Positions 1-7,988 of a stretch of 64,000 nt of DNA are shown piece by piece; the stretch's first letter is position 1, and each line of letters starts with the position of its first letter. This DNA is from Rhodocyclaceae bacterium (GTDB lineage: Bacteria; Pseudomonadota; Gammaproteobacteria; Burkholderiales; Rhodocyclaceae): the NCBI GenBank assembly GCA_008080565.1, contig VIKE01000022.1:17025-81024 (forward strand), in the 5' to 3' direction. Made by a program: the position numbers and the translations under genes. The notes beneath the pieces are model-generated. The model was not told the origin of the DNA. It made no database searches and saw only the letters and a program-made list of their open reading frames with translations.

Positions 1-100
1 CCCCGGGTAATGGCCGGTTCTCAAGGAATCGTTCCCATGAACTGGCGACGGCTGACTCGTCGCCGATTCGGGGAATAAGCAGATTGCTGTTGGGGGTCAC
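1..100 (-). CDS. Partial N-terminus of AcoR/AcxR-like sigma-54 activator
   Basis: The minus strand is open from a GTG at 100 to the window edge and is absent from the ORF track. It reads MTPNSNLLIPRIGDESAV followed by ASSWERFLENRPLPG. The SWERxLE pattern close to the N-terminus is typical of AcoR/AcxR-type enhancer-binding proteins, which activate sigma-54 promoters in response to a small metabolite. The gene is divergent from acxABC, whose promoter is of sigma-54 type, and this fits a dedicated activator. The start is uncertain: GTG at 100 is my choice, and a TTG about 11 codons upstream is also in frame before a stop. The GAF, AAA+ and helix-turn-helix parts lie outside the window, so the family call rests on about 33 residues. 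Confidence 0.5.
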   Translation of the reverse strand, partial: MTPNSNLLIPRIGDESAVASSWERFLENRPLPG

Positions 101-236
101 ATTGGGCTCGTGGCGGGCTCCGGGGTATTCACCGTAAAACAATAAATTAACTTAATCATAACCGTAGCCGACGATGCTGTTCAAGTCAATAAAGTCGTTG
201 TGTATCAATGGCTTGTGCGGCGCAACAAAAACTTGT

Positions 237-261
237 GAACTGTCCGGAATCCGGACAGTTC
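237..261. promoter_or_regulatory. Palindromic upstream activator site for acx promoter
   Basis: This is a perfect inverted repeat with arms GAACTGTCCGGA and TCCGGACAGTTC around a single central A. It lies about 140 bp upstream of the sigma-54 promoter of acxA and between the divergent regulator fragment and the operon. Position and symmetry fit a binding site for a dimeric enhancer-binding protein. The stretch 101-455 holds no gene apart from this site and the promoter; an AT-rich tract at about 137-165 could be a bend or IHF region, but I cannot support that. Confidence 0.65.
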
Positions 262-386
262 GAAATTGGCGTCGTTATTCAGGACGTTTTTCGCTTGTTC
301 GTCGGACAGCTGCTGTTTTCTACAAATTTTCGCCAAGTTGATGATTCGTCGTGGGAATTCAGTGAGTCCCCCGCTTTTTCGAGCCC

Positions 387-401
387 TGGCCCGGCCCTTG
401 C
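387..401 (+). promoter_or_regulatory. Sigma-54 (-24/-12) promoter of acx operon
   Basis: TGGCCCG-GCCC-TTGC matches the consensus TGGCACG-N4-TTGC at 10 of 11 defined positions, with the invariant GG and GC separated by exactly 10 nt. The predicted transcription start is near 413, about 43 nt before the acxA ATG. Acetone carboxylase operons in other bacteria are known to be sigma-54 dependent, so sequence and context agree. Confidence 0.8.
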
Positions 402-455
402 CATTAAGTCAGCGTGGGATCACTCACCACGACACACCAATGACAGGAGACAAAC

Positions 456-2603
456 ATGGAAACTCAGCAGTCAAACGTACAGGTGATGGGAATCGATGCC
501 GGCGGCACGATGACCGATACCTTCTTTGTCCGGGCCGACGGTCGTTTCGTCGTCGGCAAGGCGCAAAGCAATCCCGGCGACGAGTCGCTCGCCATCTATA
601 ACTCTTCCGTTGATGCGCTCGAGCACTGGGGCCGCAACGTTGACGACGTCTATCCGGAACTGGCGACCTGCGTCTACTCCGGAACGGCAATGCTCAACCG
701 CATCCTGATGCGCAAGGGCCTTGATGTCGGCCTGATCTGCAACAAGGGTTTCGAGCAGATCCACTCGATGGGTCGCGCCTTGCAGAGCTACCTGGGCTAC
801 GCCCTGGAAGATCGCATCCACCTCAACACCCACCGTTACGACGAGCCGCTGGTGCCGGTTTCCCGCACCCGCGGCGTCACCGAGCGGACCGACGTGCAGG
901 GCAAGATTGTCATTCCGCTGCGCGAAGAAGAAGTACGCCAGGCCACCCGCGAGCTGGTCGAGGCCGGTTCCCAGGCCATCGTCATCTGCCTGCTGCAATC
1001 GCACAAGAACGAACTTAGCGAACAGCGGGCGCGCGATCTGGTGCGTGACGAACTGAAAAAGCTCAAGTCGGACATCCCGGTCTTCGCCTCGGTGGATTAC
1101 TACCCGTCGCGCAAGGAAAGCCACCGGATGAACACCACCATCCTAGAAGCCTATGGCGCCGAACCGTCGCGCCAGACGCTGAAGAAGGTCAGTGACCGCT
1201 TCAAGAAGCATGGTGCCAAGTTCGACCTGCGCGTCATGGCGACGCACGGCGGCACGATCAGCTGGAAGGCCAAGGAACTGGCCCGCACCATCGTCTCCGG
1301 CCCGATTGGCGGGGTCATCGGCTCCAAATTGCTCGGCGAATACCTCGGTGACGAAAACATCGCCTGCTCCGACATCGGCGGCACCAGTTTCGACGTGGCG
1401 CTGATCACCAAGGGCAACTTCGCCATCAAGTCCGACCCCGACATGGCTCGTCTGGTCCTCTCGCTGCCGCTGGTGGCGATGGATTCGGTCGGTGCCGGCG
1501 CCGGCAGCTTCGTCCGCCTCGACCCCTACAGCAAATCGATCAAGCTCGGCCCGGACAGCGCCGGCTACCGCGTCGGTACCTGCTGGCCGGAAAGCGGCCT
1601 CGACACCGTTTCCGTCTCCGACTGCCACGTCGTGCTCGGCTACCTCAATCCGCAGAACTTCCTCGGCGGCGCCATCAAGCTCGACGTACAACGGGCCCGC
1701 GACCACATCAAGGCGCAGATCGCCGATCCGCTCGGCCTGTCGGTCGAAGATGCGGCGGCCGGCGTCATCGAACTGCTCGATCTGACGCTGTCCGAATACC
1801 TGCGTGCCAACATCAGCGCCAAGGGCTACAACCCGGCCGAATTCACCTGCTTCTCCTACGGCGGCGCCGGGCCGGTGCATACCTATGGCTACACCGAAGG
1901 CGTCGGCTTCAAGGACGTCGTGGTACCGGCCTGGGCGGCCGGCTTCTCGGCTTTCGGCTGCGCCTGTGCCGACTTCGAGTACCGCTACGACAAATCGGTC
2001 GATCTCGGCGTCGCCCAGTTTGCCAGCGACGAGCAGAAAGCGGCGGCCTGCGCGACCCTGCAGGAAGCCTGGGGCGAGTTGGCGGTCAAGGTCATCGACG
2101 AGTTCGTCATCAATGGCTACAAGCCGGAAGACGTGCTGCTGATCCCCGGCTACAAGATGCAGTACATGGGCCAACTCAACGACCTCGAAATCGTCTCGCC
2201 GGTGACCAGCGCGGCCACTGCCGCTGACTGGCAGCAAATCATCGAGTCCTTCGAGAACACCTATGGCCGCGTCTACGCCAATTCGGCACGCTCGCCGGAA
2301 CTGGGCTTCTCGGTCACCGGCGCCATCCTGCGCGGCATGGTCGTGACCCAGAAACCGGTGCTGCCGGAAGACGCCGATGCCGGGCCGACGCCGCCCAAGG
2401 AAGCCTATCTCGGCACGCGTCCGTTCTACCGCCACAAGAAGTGGGTCGAGGCTGCGCTGTGGAAGATGGAGTCGCTGAAGGCCGGCAACCACATCGTCGG
2501 CCCGGCCATCATCGAATCCGACGCGACGACCTTCGTCGTCCCCGACGGCTTCGAAACCACGATCGACAAGCATCGCCTGTTCCATCTCAAAGAAGTCAAG
2601 TGA
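456..2603 (+). CDS. acxA: Acetone carboxylase beta subunit (HyuA-like)
   Basis: The 715-aa product belongs to the hydantoinase A / ATP-grasp-like ASKHA family and matches the beta subunit of acetone carboxylase, which makes acetoacetate from acetone and bicarbonate at the expense of ATP in the cytoplasm. Visible nucleotide-binding motifs are GIDAGGT (about residue 12), DIGGTSFD (about 306) and SYGGAGP (about 467). Length is the usual one of about 715 aa. An AGGAG-type ribosome site precedes the ATG. It is the first gene of acxABC, downstream of a sigma-54 promoter, and is followed by acxB after 11 nt. The order beta-alpha-gamma is the one known from Xanthobacter and relatives. Confidence 0.93.
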   Translation: METQQSNVQVMGIDAGGTMTDTFFVRADGRFVVGKAQSNPGDESLAIYNSSVDALEHWGRNVDDVYPELATCVYSGTAMLNRILMRKGLDVGLICNKGFEQIHSMGRALQSYLGYALEDRIHLNTHRYDEPLVPVSRTRGVTERTDVQGKIVIPLREEEVRQATRELVEAGSQAIVICLLQSHKNELSEQRARDLVRDELKKLKSDIPVFASVDYYPSRKESHRMNTTILEAYGAEPSRQTLKKVSDRFKKHGAKFDLRVMATHGGTISWKAKELARTIVSGPIGGVIGSKLLGEYLGDENIACSDIGGTSFDVALITKGNFAIKSDPDMARLVLSLPLVAMDSVGAGAGSFVRLDPYSKSIKLGPDSAGYRVGTCWPESGLDTVSVSDCHVVLGYLNPQNFLGGAIKLDVQRARDHIKAQIADPLGLSVEDAAAGVIELLDLTLSEYLRANISAKGYNPAEFTCFSYGGAGPVHTYGYTEGVGFKDVVVPAWAAGFSAFGCACADFEYRYDKSVDLGVAQFASDEQKAAACATLQEAWGELAVKVIDEFVINGYKPEDVLLIPGYKMQYMGQLNDLEIVSPVTSAATAADWQQIIESFENTYGRVYANSARSPELGFSVTGAILRGMVVTQKPVLPEDADAGPTPPKEAYLGTRPFYRHKKWVEAALWKMESLKAGNHIVGPAIIESDATTFVVPDGFETTIDKHRLFHLKEVK

Positions 2604-2614
2604 GGAGACCCACC

Positions 2615-4939
2615 ATGAATATGATGAGCACAAAAGAAATCGGCATTGGCAACCTGCTCGAAAGCGGCATGACGCTCAAACAGCACCGCGACGCCATCCT
2701 CGAGCGCACCCAGTCGACGGGTTACTACAACGGCCTGGAAAAACTCGAATTCCGTGACAGCGACCCGATCCGCTACGAGAAGCTGTTCTCCAAGCTGCGC
2801 GGCGGTCTGGTCCATGCCCGGGAAACGGCGAAAAAGATTGCCGCCAGCCCCATCGTCGAGCAGGAAGGCGAACTCTGCTTCACGCTCTACAACGCCGCTG
2901 GCGACTGCATCCTGACCTCGACCGGGATCATCATCCACGTCGGCACCATGGGCGCGGCGATCAAGTACATGATCGAGAACAATTGGGAAGCCAACCCGAC
3001 GATCAACCCCGGCGACATGTTCACGACCAATGACTGCGCCATCGGCAACGTGCATCCCTGCGACATCGCCACCATCGTGCCGATCTTCTGGGCCGGCAAG
3101 CTGATCGGCTGGGTCGGCGGCGTCACCCACGTCATCGATACCGGCGCCGTGACGCCGGGTTCGATGTCTACTGGCCAGACGCAACGTTTCGGTGACGGCT
3201 ACATGATCACCTGCCGCAAGACCGGGATCAACGACGAGCCGCTGCGCGACTGGCTGCATGAGTCGCAGCGTTCGGTACGCACGCCGAAATACTGGATTCT
3301 CGACGAAAAGACCCGCATCGCCGGTTGCCACATGATCCGCGAACTGGTCGAAGAGGTGATCCGGGCCGATGGCCTGGAGGCTTACGACAAGTTCTCGCAG
3401 GAAGTCATCGAAGAAGGCCGTCGCGGCCTGATGAGCCGGATCAAGGCAATGACCCTGCCGGGCAAATATCGCAAGGTTTCCTTTGTCGATGTGCCGTTCA
3501 AGCACGAGGACATCCAGGTTTCCAACGCCTTCGCCAAGCTCGACTCGATCATGCACTCGCCGGTCGAGATGACCATCAAGCCGGACGGCAAGTGGCGTCT
3601 CGACTTCGAAGGCGCCAGCCGCTGGGGCTGGCATACCTTCAATGCCCACCAGGTGGCCTTCACCTCGGGCATCTGGGTCATGATGTCGCAGACGCTGGTG
3701 CCGACCCAGCGCATCAACGACGGCGCCTACTTCGCCACCGAGTTCCACCTGCCCAAGGGCACCTGGTGCAACCCGGACGACCGGCGCACCGGTCATGCCT
3801 ATGCCTGGCACTTCCTGGTCTCGGGCTGGGCGGCGCTGTGGCGCGGCCTTAGCCAGTCCTACTTCAGCCGCGGCTATCTCGAAGAGGTCAATGCCGGCAA
3901 CGCCAACACCTCCAACTGGCTGCAGGGCGGCGGTATCAACCAGGACGGCGAGATCCACGCGGTCAACAGCTTCGAGGCTTCGTCCTGCGGTACCGGTGCC
4001 TGCGCCGTCAAGGACGGCCTGAACCACGCCGCCGCCATCTGGAACCCGGAAGGCGACATGGGCGACATCGAGATCTGGGAAATGGCCGAGCCGCTGCTGT
4101 ACCTGGGGCGCAACGTCAAATCCAACTCCGGCGGCTACGGCAAGTACCGTGGCGGCTGTGGTTTCGAAACCCTGCGCATGGTCTGGAACGCCCAGGACTG
4201 GACGATGTTCTTCATGGGCAACGGCTACATGAACAGCGACTGGGGCATGATGGGCGGCTACCCTTCGGCCACCGGCTACCGTTTCGAAGCGCACAACACC
4301 GGCCTCAAGGAGCGCATCGCCATCGGCGACTCGCTGCCGCTGGGCGGCGACATCGATCCCAGTGCGCCCGACTACGAGCGCCACCTCGACGCAACGGCCG
4401 TGGTCAAGCGCGACAAGCAGTGCATGACGACCGAGGACTGCTATGACAACCATGACCTCTATCTGAACTACCTGCGCGGCGGCCCGGGCTTTGGCGATCC
4501 GATCGATCGTGAAATCAGTGCCATCGAGAACGACCTCAACCAGAAGTTCCTGCTGCCGGAATTCGCCGAAAAGGTCTATGGCGCGGTGTTCACCCAGGAT
4601 GCCAAGGGTGTGTTCAGCATCGATGCCGAATTGACCAAGCAGCGCCGTACGGAAATCCGCAAGGAACGCCTGGCCCGTGCCCTGCCGACCCGCGAGTGGA
4701 TGAAGGAAGAGCGCGAACGGATCATCAACAAGCATGCGGCGGTGCAGGTCCAGCACATGTTCGCTACCAGCTTCGGACTGTCCGAGAAGTTCACCAAGGA
4801 GTTCAAGGATTTCTGGAGCCTGCCGGCCGACTGGCAATTGCTCGAAGACGAACTGGGCGTGCCGACCTACGGCTCCAAGCACCGCATGGATCTCTCGCTG
4901 ATGCCCGACGTGAAGACCGTCGTTCAGGTCGAAGAGTAA
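2615..4939 (+). CDS. acxB: Acetone carboxylase alpha subunit (HyuB-like)
   Basis: The 774-aa product is a hydantoinase B-type protein, the alpha subunit of acetone carboxylase that houses the manganese site. The track ORF begins earlier, but the ATG at 2615 follows GAGGAGACCC and gives the family length. Candidate Mn ligands are visible as NVHPCD (His147, Asp150) and GVTHVID (His172). They are offset by exactly three residues from the ligands I recall for the Xanthobacter enzyme (His150, Asp153, His175). The gene lies 11 nt after acxA and 36 nt before acxC. Confidence 0.93.
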   Translation: MNMMSTKEIGIGNLLESGMTLKQHRDAILERTQSTGYYNGLEKLEFRDSDPIRYEKLFSKLRGGLVHARETAKKIAASPIVEQEGELCFTLYNAAGDCILTSTGIIIHVGTMGAAIKYMIENNWEANPTINPGDMFTTNDCAIGNVHPCDIATIVPIFWAGKLIGWVGGVTHVIDTGAVTPGSMSTGQTQRFGDGYMITCRKTGINDEPLRDWLHESQRSVRTPKYWILDEKTRIAGCHMIRELVEEVIRADGLEAYDKFSQEVIEEGRRGLMSRIKAMTLPGKYRKVSFVDVPFKHEDIQVSNAFAKLDSIMHSPVEMTIKPDGKWRLDFEGASRWGWHTFNAHQVAFTSGIWVMMSQTLVPTQRINDGAYFATEFHLPKGTWCNPDDRRTGHAYAWHFLVSGWAALWRGLSQSYFSRGYLEEVNAGNANTSNWLQGGGINQDGEIHAVNSFEASSCGTGACAVKDGLNHAAAIWNPEGDMGDIEIWEMAEPLLYLGRNVKSNSGGYGKYRGGCGFETLRMVWNAQDWTMFFMGNGYMNSDWGMMGGYPSATGYRFEAHNTGLKERIAIGDSLPLGGDIDPSAPDYERHLDATAVVKRDKQCMTTEDCYDNHDLYLNYLRGGPGFGDPIDREISAIENDLNQKFLLPEFAEKVYGAVFTQDAKGVFSIDAELTKQRRTEIRKERLARALPTREWMKEERERIINKHAAVQVQHMFATSFGLSEKFTKEFKDFWSLPADWQLLEDELGVPTYGSKHRMDLSLMPDVKTVVQVEE

Positions 4940-4975
4940 GCAGCGCAATCGATTATCTGAATCAAGGAGACAAAA

Positions 4976-5479
4976 ATGTCATATACCAATGAACAGGTTG
5001 CACATCTGGTCGAAGGCTCGCTGGACTGGGAAACGACCTTCCGCATGCTGTCGATGCCCAAGGACAACAGCCGCTTCGAGCAGTACCTCGCGGCGCTGCA
5101 GGCCAAGGTCGGCTTCAAGGATCGCATCGTCCTGCCGCTGGCGCCGCACATGTACATCGTGCAGTCGGCCAAGACCAAGCAGTGGCTCATCAAGTGCGAC
5201 TGCGGCCACGAGTTCTGCGACTACAAGGAGAACTGGAAGCTGCATGCCTCGATCTACGTGCGCGACACCGAAGAGGCGATGACCGAGGTGTACCCGAAGC
5301 TCATGGCGCCGGATACCCAATGGCAGGTCTATCGCGAGTACTACTGCCCGAGCTGCGGCACGCTGCATGACGTCGAGGCGCCGACCCCGTGGTACCCGGT
5401 GATCCACGACTTCGAACCTGACATCGAGGCCTTCTACAAGGAATGGGTGCATCTGCCGGTGCCTGAACGGGTTGATTAA
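4976..5479 (+). CDS. acxC: Acetone carboxylase gamma subunit
   Basis: This 167-aa small subunit completes the (alpha beta gamma)2 acetone carboxylase. It carries two cysteine clusters, KCDCGHEFC and YCPSCG, arranged like a zinc-type site, as expected for the gamma subunit. An AAGGAGACAAAA ribosome site precedes the ATG. A strong hairpin follows the stop codon, separating the carboxylase genes from the CoA-transferase gene and possibly setting different mRNA levels for the two parts. Confidence 0.92.
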   Translation: MSYTNEQVAHLVEGSLDWETTFRMLSMPKDNSRFEQYLAALQAKVGFKDRIVLPLAPHMYIVQSAKTKQWLIKCDCGHEFCDYKENWKLHASIYVRDTEEAMTEVYPKLMAPDTQWQVYREYYCPSCGTLHDVEAPTPWYPVIHDFEPDIEAFYKEWVHLPVPERVD

Positions 5480-5491
5480 AACCTGAGCCTG

Positions 5492-5517
5492 GCGGGGAGC
5501 GAGTGGTCGCTCCCCGC
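5492..5517 (+). terminator. Intercistronic GC-rich hairpin after acxC
   Basis: GCGGGGAGCGA and TCGCTCCCCGC form a perfect 11-bp stem with a 4-nt loop, 12 nt after the acxC stop and before the CoA-transferase. There is no T-run, only CTTGCCCC. It may therefore be a partial terminator or a 3'-end stabiliser that raises acxABC mRNA relative to the downstream genes, rather than a full terminator. Confidence 0.55.
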
Positions 5518-5551
5518 TTGCCCCAAAGACAAGAAGAGGGAACAGCACAAC

Positions 5552-6943
5552 ATGAACAAGGTTTATGCAACGAGCGAGGCCGCATTGGATGGCCTGCTTT
5601 TCGACGGCATGACCGTCGCCGCCGGCGGCTTCGGCCTGTGCGGTATTCCGGAGAATTTGATCGACGGCCTGCTGCGCGCCGGCACGAGCGATCTGACCAT
5701 CGTCGGCAACAATGCCGGCGTCGACGATTTCGGCATGGGGCCGCTGCTCAAGACGCGGCAGGTCAAGAAGGTCGTCGCGTCGTACGTCGGCGAGAACAAG
5801 GAGTTCGAACGCCAGGTGCTGGCCGGCGAACTGGAGCTCGAACTGGTGCCGCAGGGCACCCTGGCCGAACGTCTGCGCGCTGGCGGGGCTGGCATTCCGG
5901 GTTTCTACACGCGGACTGCCTTTGGCACCCGATTGGCCGAAGGCAAGGAAACCCGCCAATTCGACGACCAGGAATACGTACTTGAACCGGCCATCCGGGC
6001 CGACGTGGCCATCGTCAAGGCCTGGAAGGGCGACCATGCCGGCAATCTGGTTTTCCGCAAGACGGCGCGCAATTTCAACCCGATGATCGCCACCTGTGGC
6101 CGGGTCACGGTGGCCGAAGTCGAGGAACTGGTCGCGCCGGGCGAACTTGACCCGGACCAGATCCACACGCCGGGCATTTATGTGGACCGCATCATTCAGG
6201 GCGCCGGCTATCAGAAACGCATCGAGTTCCGCACCACGGCCGGCGGCGCGACGCCGGGCAAGCAGGACCCGCTGCGCGAACGGATGGCCCGGCGGGCGGC
6301 GCAGGAATTGCGCAGCGGCTATTACGTCAATCTCGGCATCGGCATCCCGACGCTGGTCGCCAACTACATTCCCGAAGGCATGCACGTCACGCTGCAGTCG
6401 GAAAACGGCCTGCTCGGCATCGGCCCCTTTCCCGGCAGCGAAGATGTCGATGCCGACCTGATCAACGCCGGCAAGCAGACCATCACGAGCATTCCCGGCA
6501 GCAGTTTCTTTTCCAGCGCCGATTCCTTCGCGATGATCCGCGGCGGCCACATCGACCTGTCCATCCTTGGCGGTCTGGAGGTTTCCGAAAACGGTGACCT
6601 GGCCAACTGGATGGTGCCCGGCAAGATGGTCAAGGGGCCGGGCGGGGCGATGGACCTGGTGTCGGGTGTCGGGCGCGTCATCGTCCTGATGGAGCACACG
6701 GCCAAGGACGGGGCGCCGAAGATTCTGCCGAACTGCAGCCTGCCGCTGACCGGCAAGGGCGTGGTGGACATGATCATCACTGACCTGTGCGTGTTCACTG
6801 TCAATGCAGGGGGCGGCCTGACCTTGAGCGAACTGCACCCCGGCGTTTCGGTAGACGAAGTCAGGGCGAAAACAGCTTGCAGCTTCTCCGTGTCGCCGGG
6901 CCTCAGCGCGCGCCATGCCACGGAGCTTGCTACCGTCTCATGA
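5552..6943 (+). CDS. Fused 3-oxoacid CoA-transferase (A and B subunits in one chain)
   Basis: The 463-aa protein joins the A half of a succinyl-CoA:3-ketoacid CoA-transferase (residues 1 to about 230, with [13 protein letters not shown] and a GNNAGVDD segment) to the B half (about 245-460, with [13 protein letters not shown]). The B half carries [10 protein letters not shown], whose Glu is the expected covalent-CoA residue. Bacterial enzymes are usually two polypeptides; this resembles the mitochondrial fused form. In context it would transfer CoA to acetoacetate made by acetone carboxylase, giving acetoacetyl-CoA for thiolysis. Its stop overlaps the next start (ATGA). The acyl-CoA donor cannot be read from sequence. 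Confidence 0.88.
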   Translation: MNKVYATSEAALDGLLFDGMTVAAGGFGLCGIPENLIDGLLRAGTSDLTIVGNNAGVDDFGMGPLLKTRQVKKVVASYVGENKEFERQVLAGELELELVPQGTLAERLRAGGAGIPGFYTRTAFGTRLAEGKETRQFDDQEYVLEPAIRADVAIVKAWKGDHAGNLVFRKTARNFNPMIATCGRVTVAEVEELVAPGELDPDQIHTPGIYVDRIIQGAGYQKRIEFRTTAGGATPGKQDPLRERMARRAAQELRSGYYVNLGIGIPTLVANYIPEGMHVTLQSENGLLGIGPFPGSEDVDADLINAGKQTITSIPGSSFFSSADSFAMIRGGHIDLSILGGLEVSENGDLANWMVPGKMVKGPGGAMDLVSGVGRVIVLMEHTAKDGAPKILPNCSLPLTGKGVVDMIITDLCVFTVNAGGGLTLSELHPGVSVDEVRAKTACSFSVSPGLSARHATELATVS

Positions 6944-7158
6944 AGGCCGATGCTGCCACGGCGGGCGGTGGCCTGCCGTGGCTCGGCAATTCGCGTGAAA
7001 CGATAGATCTGGTCGGCAAGCTGTGGGATATTGAGTGCCACCATTTACTCGGGAAACTGACCCGGGCCGAGTACCGGCGCGCCCTTGTGGCGCTGCGCGG
7101 CGACTCGGAAAGATGGCGCTCGCCAACTGCCAACTCAAGGAGAAAGATCGATGACTGA
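6940..7158 (+). CDS. 72-aa hypothetical protein, coupled to CoA-transferase
   Basis: The ATG at 6940 overlaps the CoA-transferase stop in an ATGA arrangement, and the ORF ends 8 nt inside the next gene, so it is probably translated by coupling. The middle ([21 protein letters not shown], beginning near residue 20) looks like a charged/hydrophobic helix pair; there is no signal peptide or membrane segment. I do not recognise a family. The tight overlap on both sides is the main support that it is real. Confidence 0.5.
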   Translation: MKADAATAGGGLPWLGNSRETIDLVGKLWDIECHHLLGKLTRAEYRRALVALRGDSERWRSPTANSRRKIDD

Positions 7159-7534
7159 TGCCTATATCGAAGGGCTTGAAGTGCGCCGACAGGTCATGGG
7201 CGACGAGTTCGTCGACAAGGCTTTTGCCAATGCCACGGAATTCACCCGACCCCTGCAGGATTTCATTACCGCCAACGCCTGGGGTTCCGTCTGGTGCCGC
7301 AGCGGCATTGATCTGAAAACACGCAGCATGATCACCATCGCCATGCTCACGGCCCTGGGGCGGCAACACGAATTGCGCGGGCATGTCCGGGGGGCGCTCA
7401 ATAACGGCGCATCCGCCGCGGAAATTCAGGAAATCCTCCTGCACGCTGCTGTCTATTGCGGCGTGCCGCTGGCCGCCGATGCCTTTCGGACGGCAGAGCC
7501 CATCCTTGCCGAGCATGCGTTGACCAGCTCTTGA
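7151..7534 (+). CDS. Carboxymuconolactone decarboxylase family protein
   Basis: The 127-aa product has the PcaC/CMD fold pattern (KTRSMITIAMLTALGR, ELRGHVRGALNNG, EILLHAAVYCGVP). The ATG at 7151 is chosen over the track start because CAAGGAGAAAG precedes it and the family start is restored. Many CMD-family proteins are not true decarboxylases. There is no beta-ketoadipate pathway nearby, and the CxxC pair of AhpD-type peroxidases is absent. Its place at the end of the acx operon suggests a role in acetone or acetoacetate metabolism, but that is inference. Confidence 0.8.
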   Translation: MTDAYIEGLEVRRQVMGDEFVDKAFANATEFTRPLQDFITANAWGSVWCRSGIDLKTRSMITIAMLTALGRQHELRGHVRGALNNGASAAEIQEILLHAAVYCGVPLAADAFRTAEPILAEHALTSS

Positions 7535-7541
7535 TATGAGT

Positions 7542-7573
7542 ACGGTCGCTTTCCTGGACGGAAAAGCGACCGT
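7542..7573 (+). terminator. Hairpin at end of acx operon
   Basis: ACGGTCGCTTT and AAAGCGACCGT form a perfect 11-bp stem with a 10-nt loop just after the CMD-gene stop. No strong T-tract follows, but it is the best candidate for the operon's 3' end. Confidence 0.6.
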
Positions 7574-7615
7574 AAAAGCTACGGTTGATCGAGCGCCATG
7601 CTGATTTTTGCAATC

Positions 7616-7652
7616 CCACGGTCAACCGGAATTTTTGCCCAAAAATGAAATG
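7616..7652 (-). repeat. GGTTGACCGTGG element, copy 1
   Basis: The minus strand shows CATTTTTGGGC followed by CCGGTTGACCGTGG with the standard spacing. The element's CATTTC end is also the right arm of a perfect 10-bp hairpin (GAAATGCCGG / CCGGCATTTC, 7647-7670), so on the minus strand it reads as hairpin, T-rich stretch, element. No minus-strand gene lies upstream; this may be the leftover 3' end of a lost gene. Confidence 0.85.
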
Positions 7653-7670
7653 CCGGCTGCCCGGCATTTC

Positions 7671-7988
7671 GTGGTTTGGGTTGTGTTCCCAATTGTCATT
7701 TGGCGGAGTTCGGCCATGAGCGGACCGGTGAAGTATTTCCTATTAGCAGTCGTTTGCTGCTGAGATTGCTGATAGACGTCAGTCACATCAATGTCATTAG
7801 GGTAGTCGTATCATTCCGCATCTGGCCGGAGTTCCATATGACGCCAAATGCAAATCAAATGGAAACCTTTATCAGCGGCGCTAGAACGCATGGGCAATCA
7901 AACATGGCTTTCGAAGTGGCTAGATGTGCCGACACATTTTCTAAGCCCAGTCGGTTTTTATACAAATTTCCACTTGCCCTGCATCTCG
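7671..7988. other. Gene-poor stretch before the lipoprotein gene
   Basis: No convincing gene is seen here. The plus-strand ORFs overlapping it (7676 and the long 5' part of the 7848 ORF) lack family resemblance and look like read-through. The base composition falls relative to the acx operon, suggesting that sequence of foreign or decayed origin begins here. Confidence 0.4.

Noticed and set aside
471-4948. Long minus-strand ORFs opposite acxA and acxB (up to 840 aa)
   Set aside because: They are shadows of GC-rich coding sequence with no recognisable domains; the plus-strand frames contain all family motifs.
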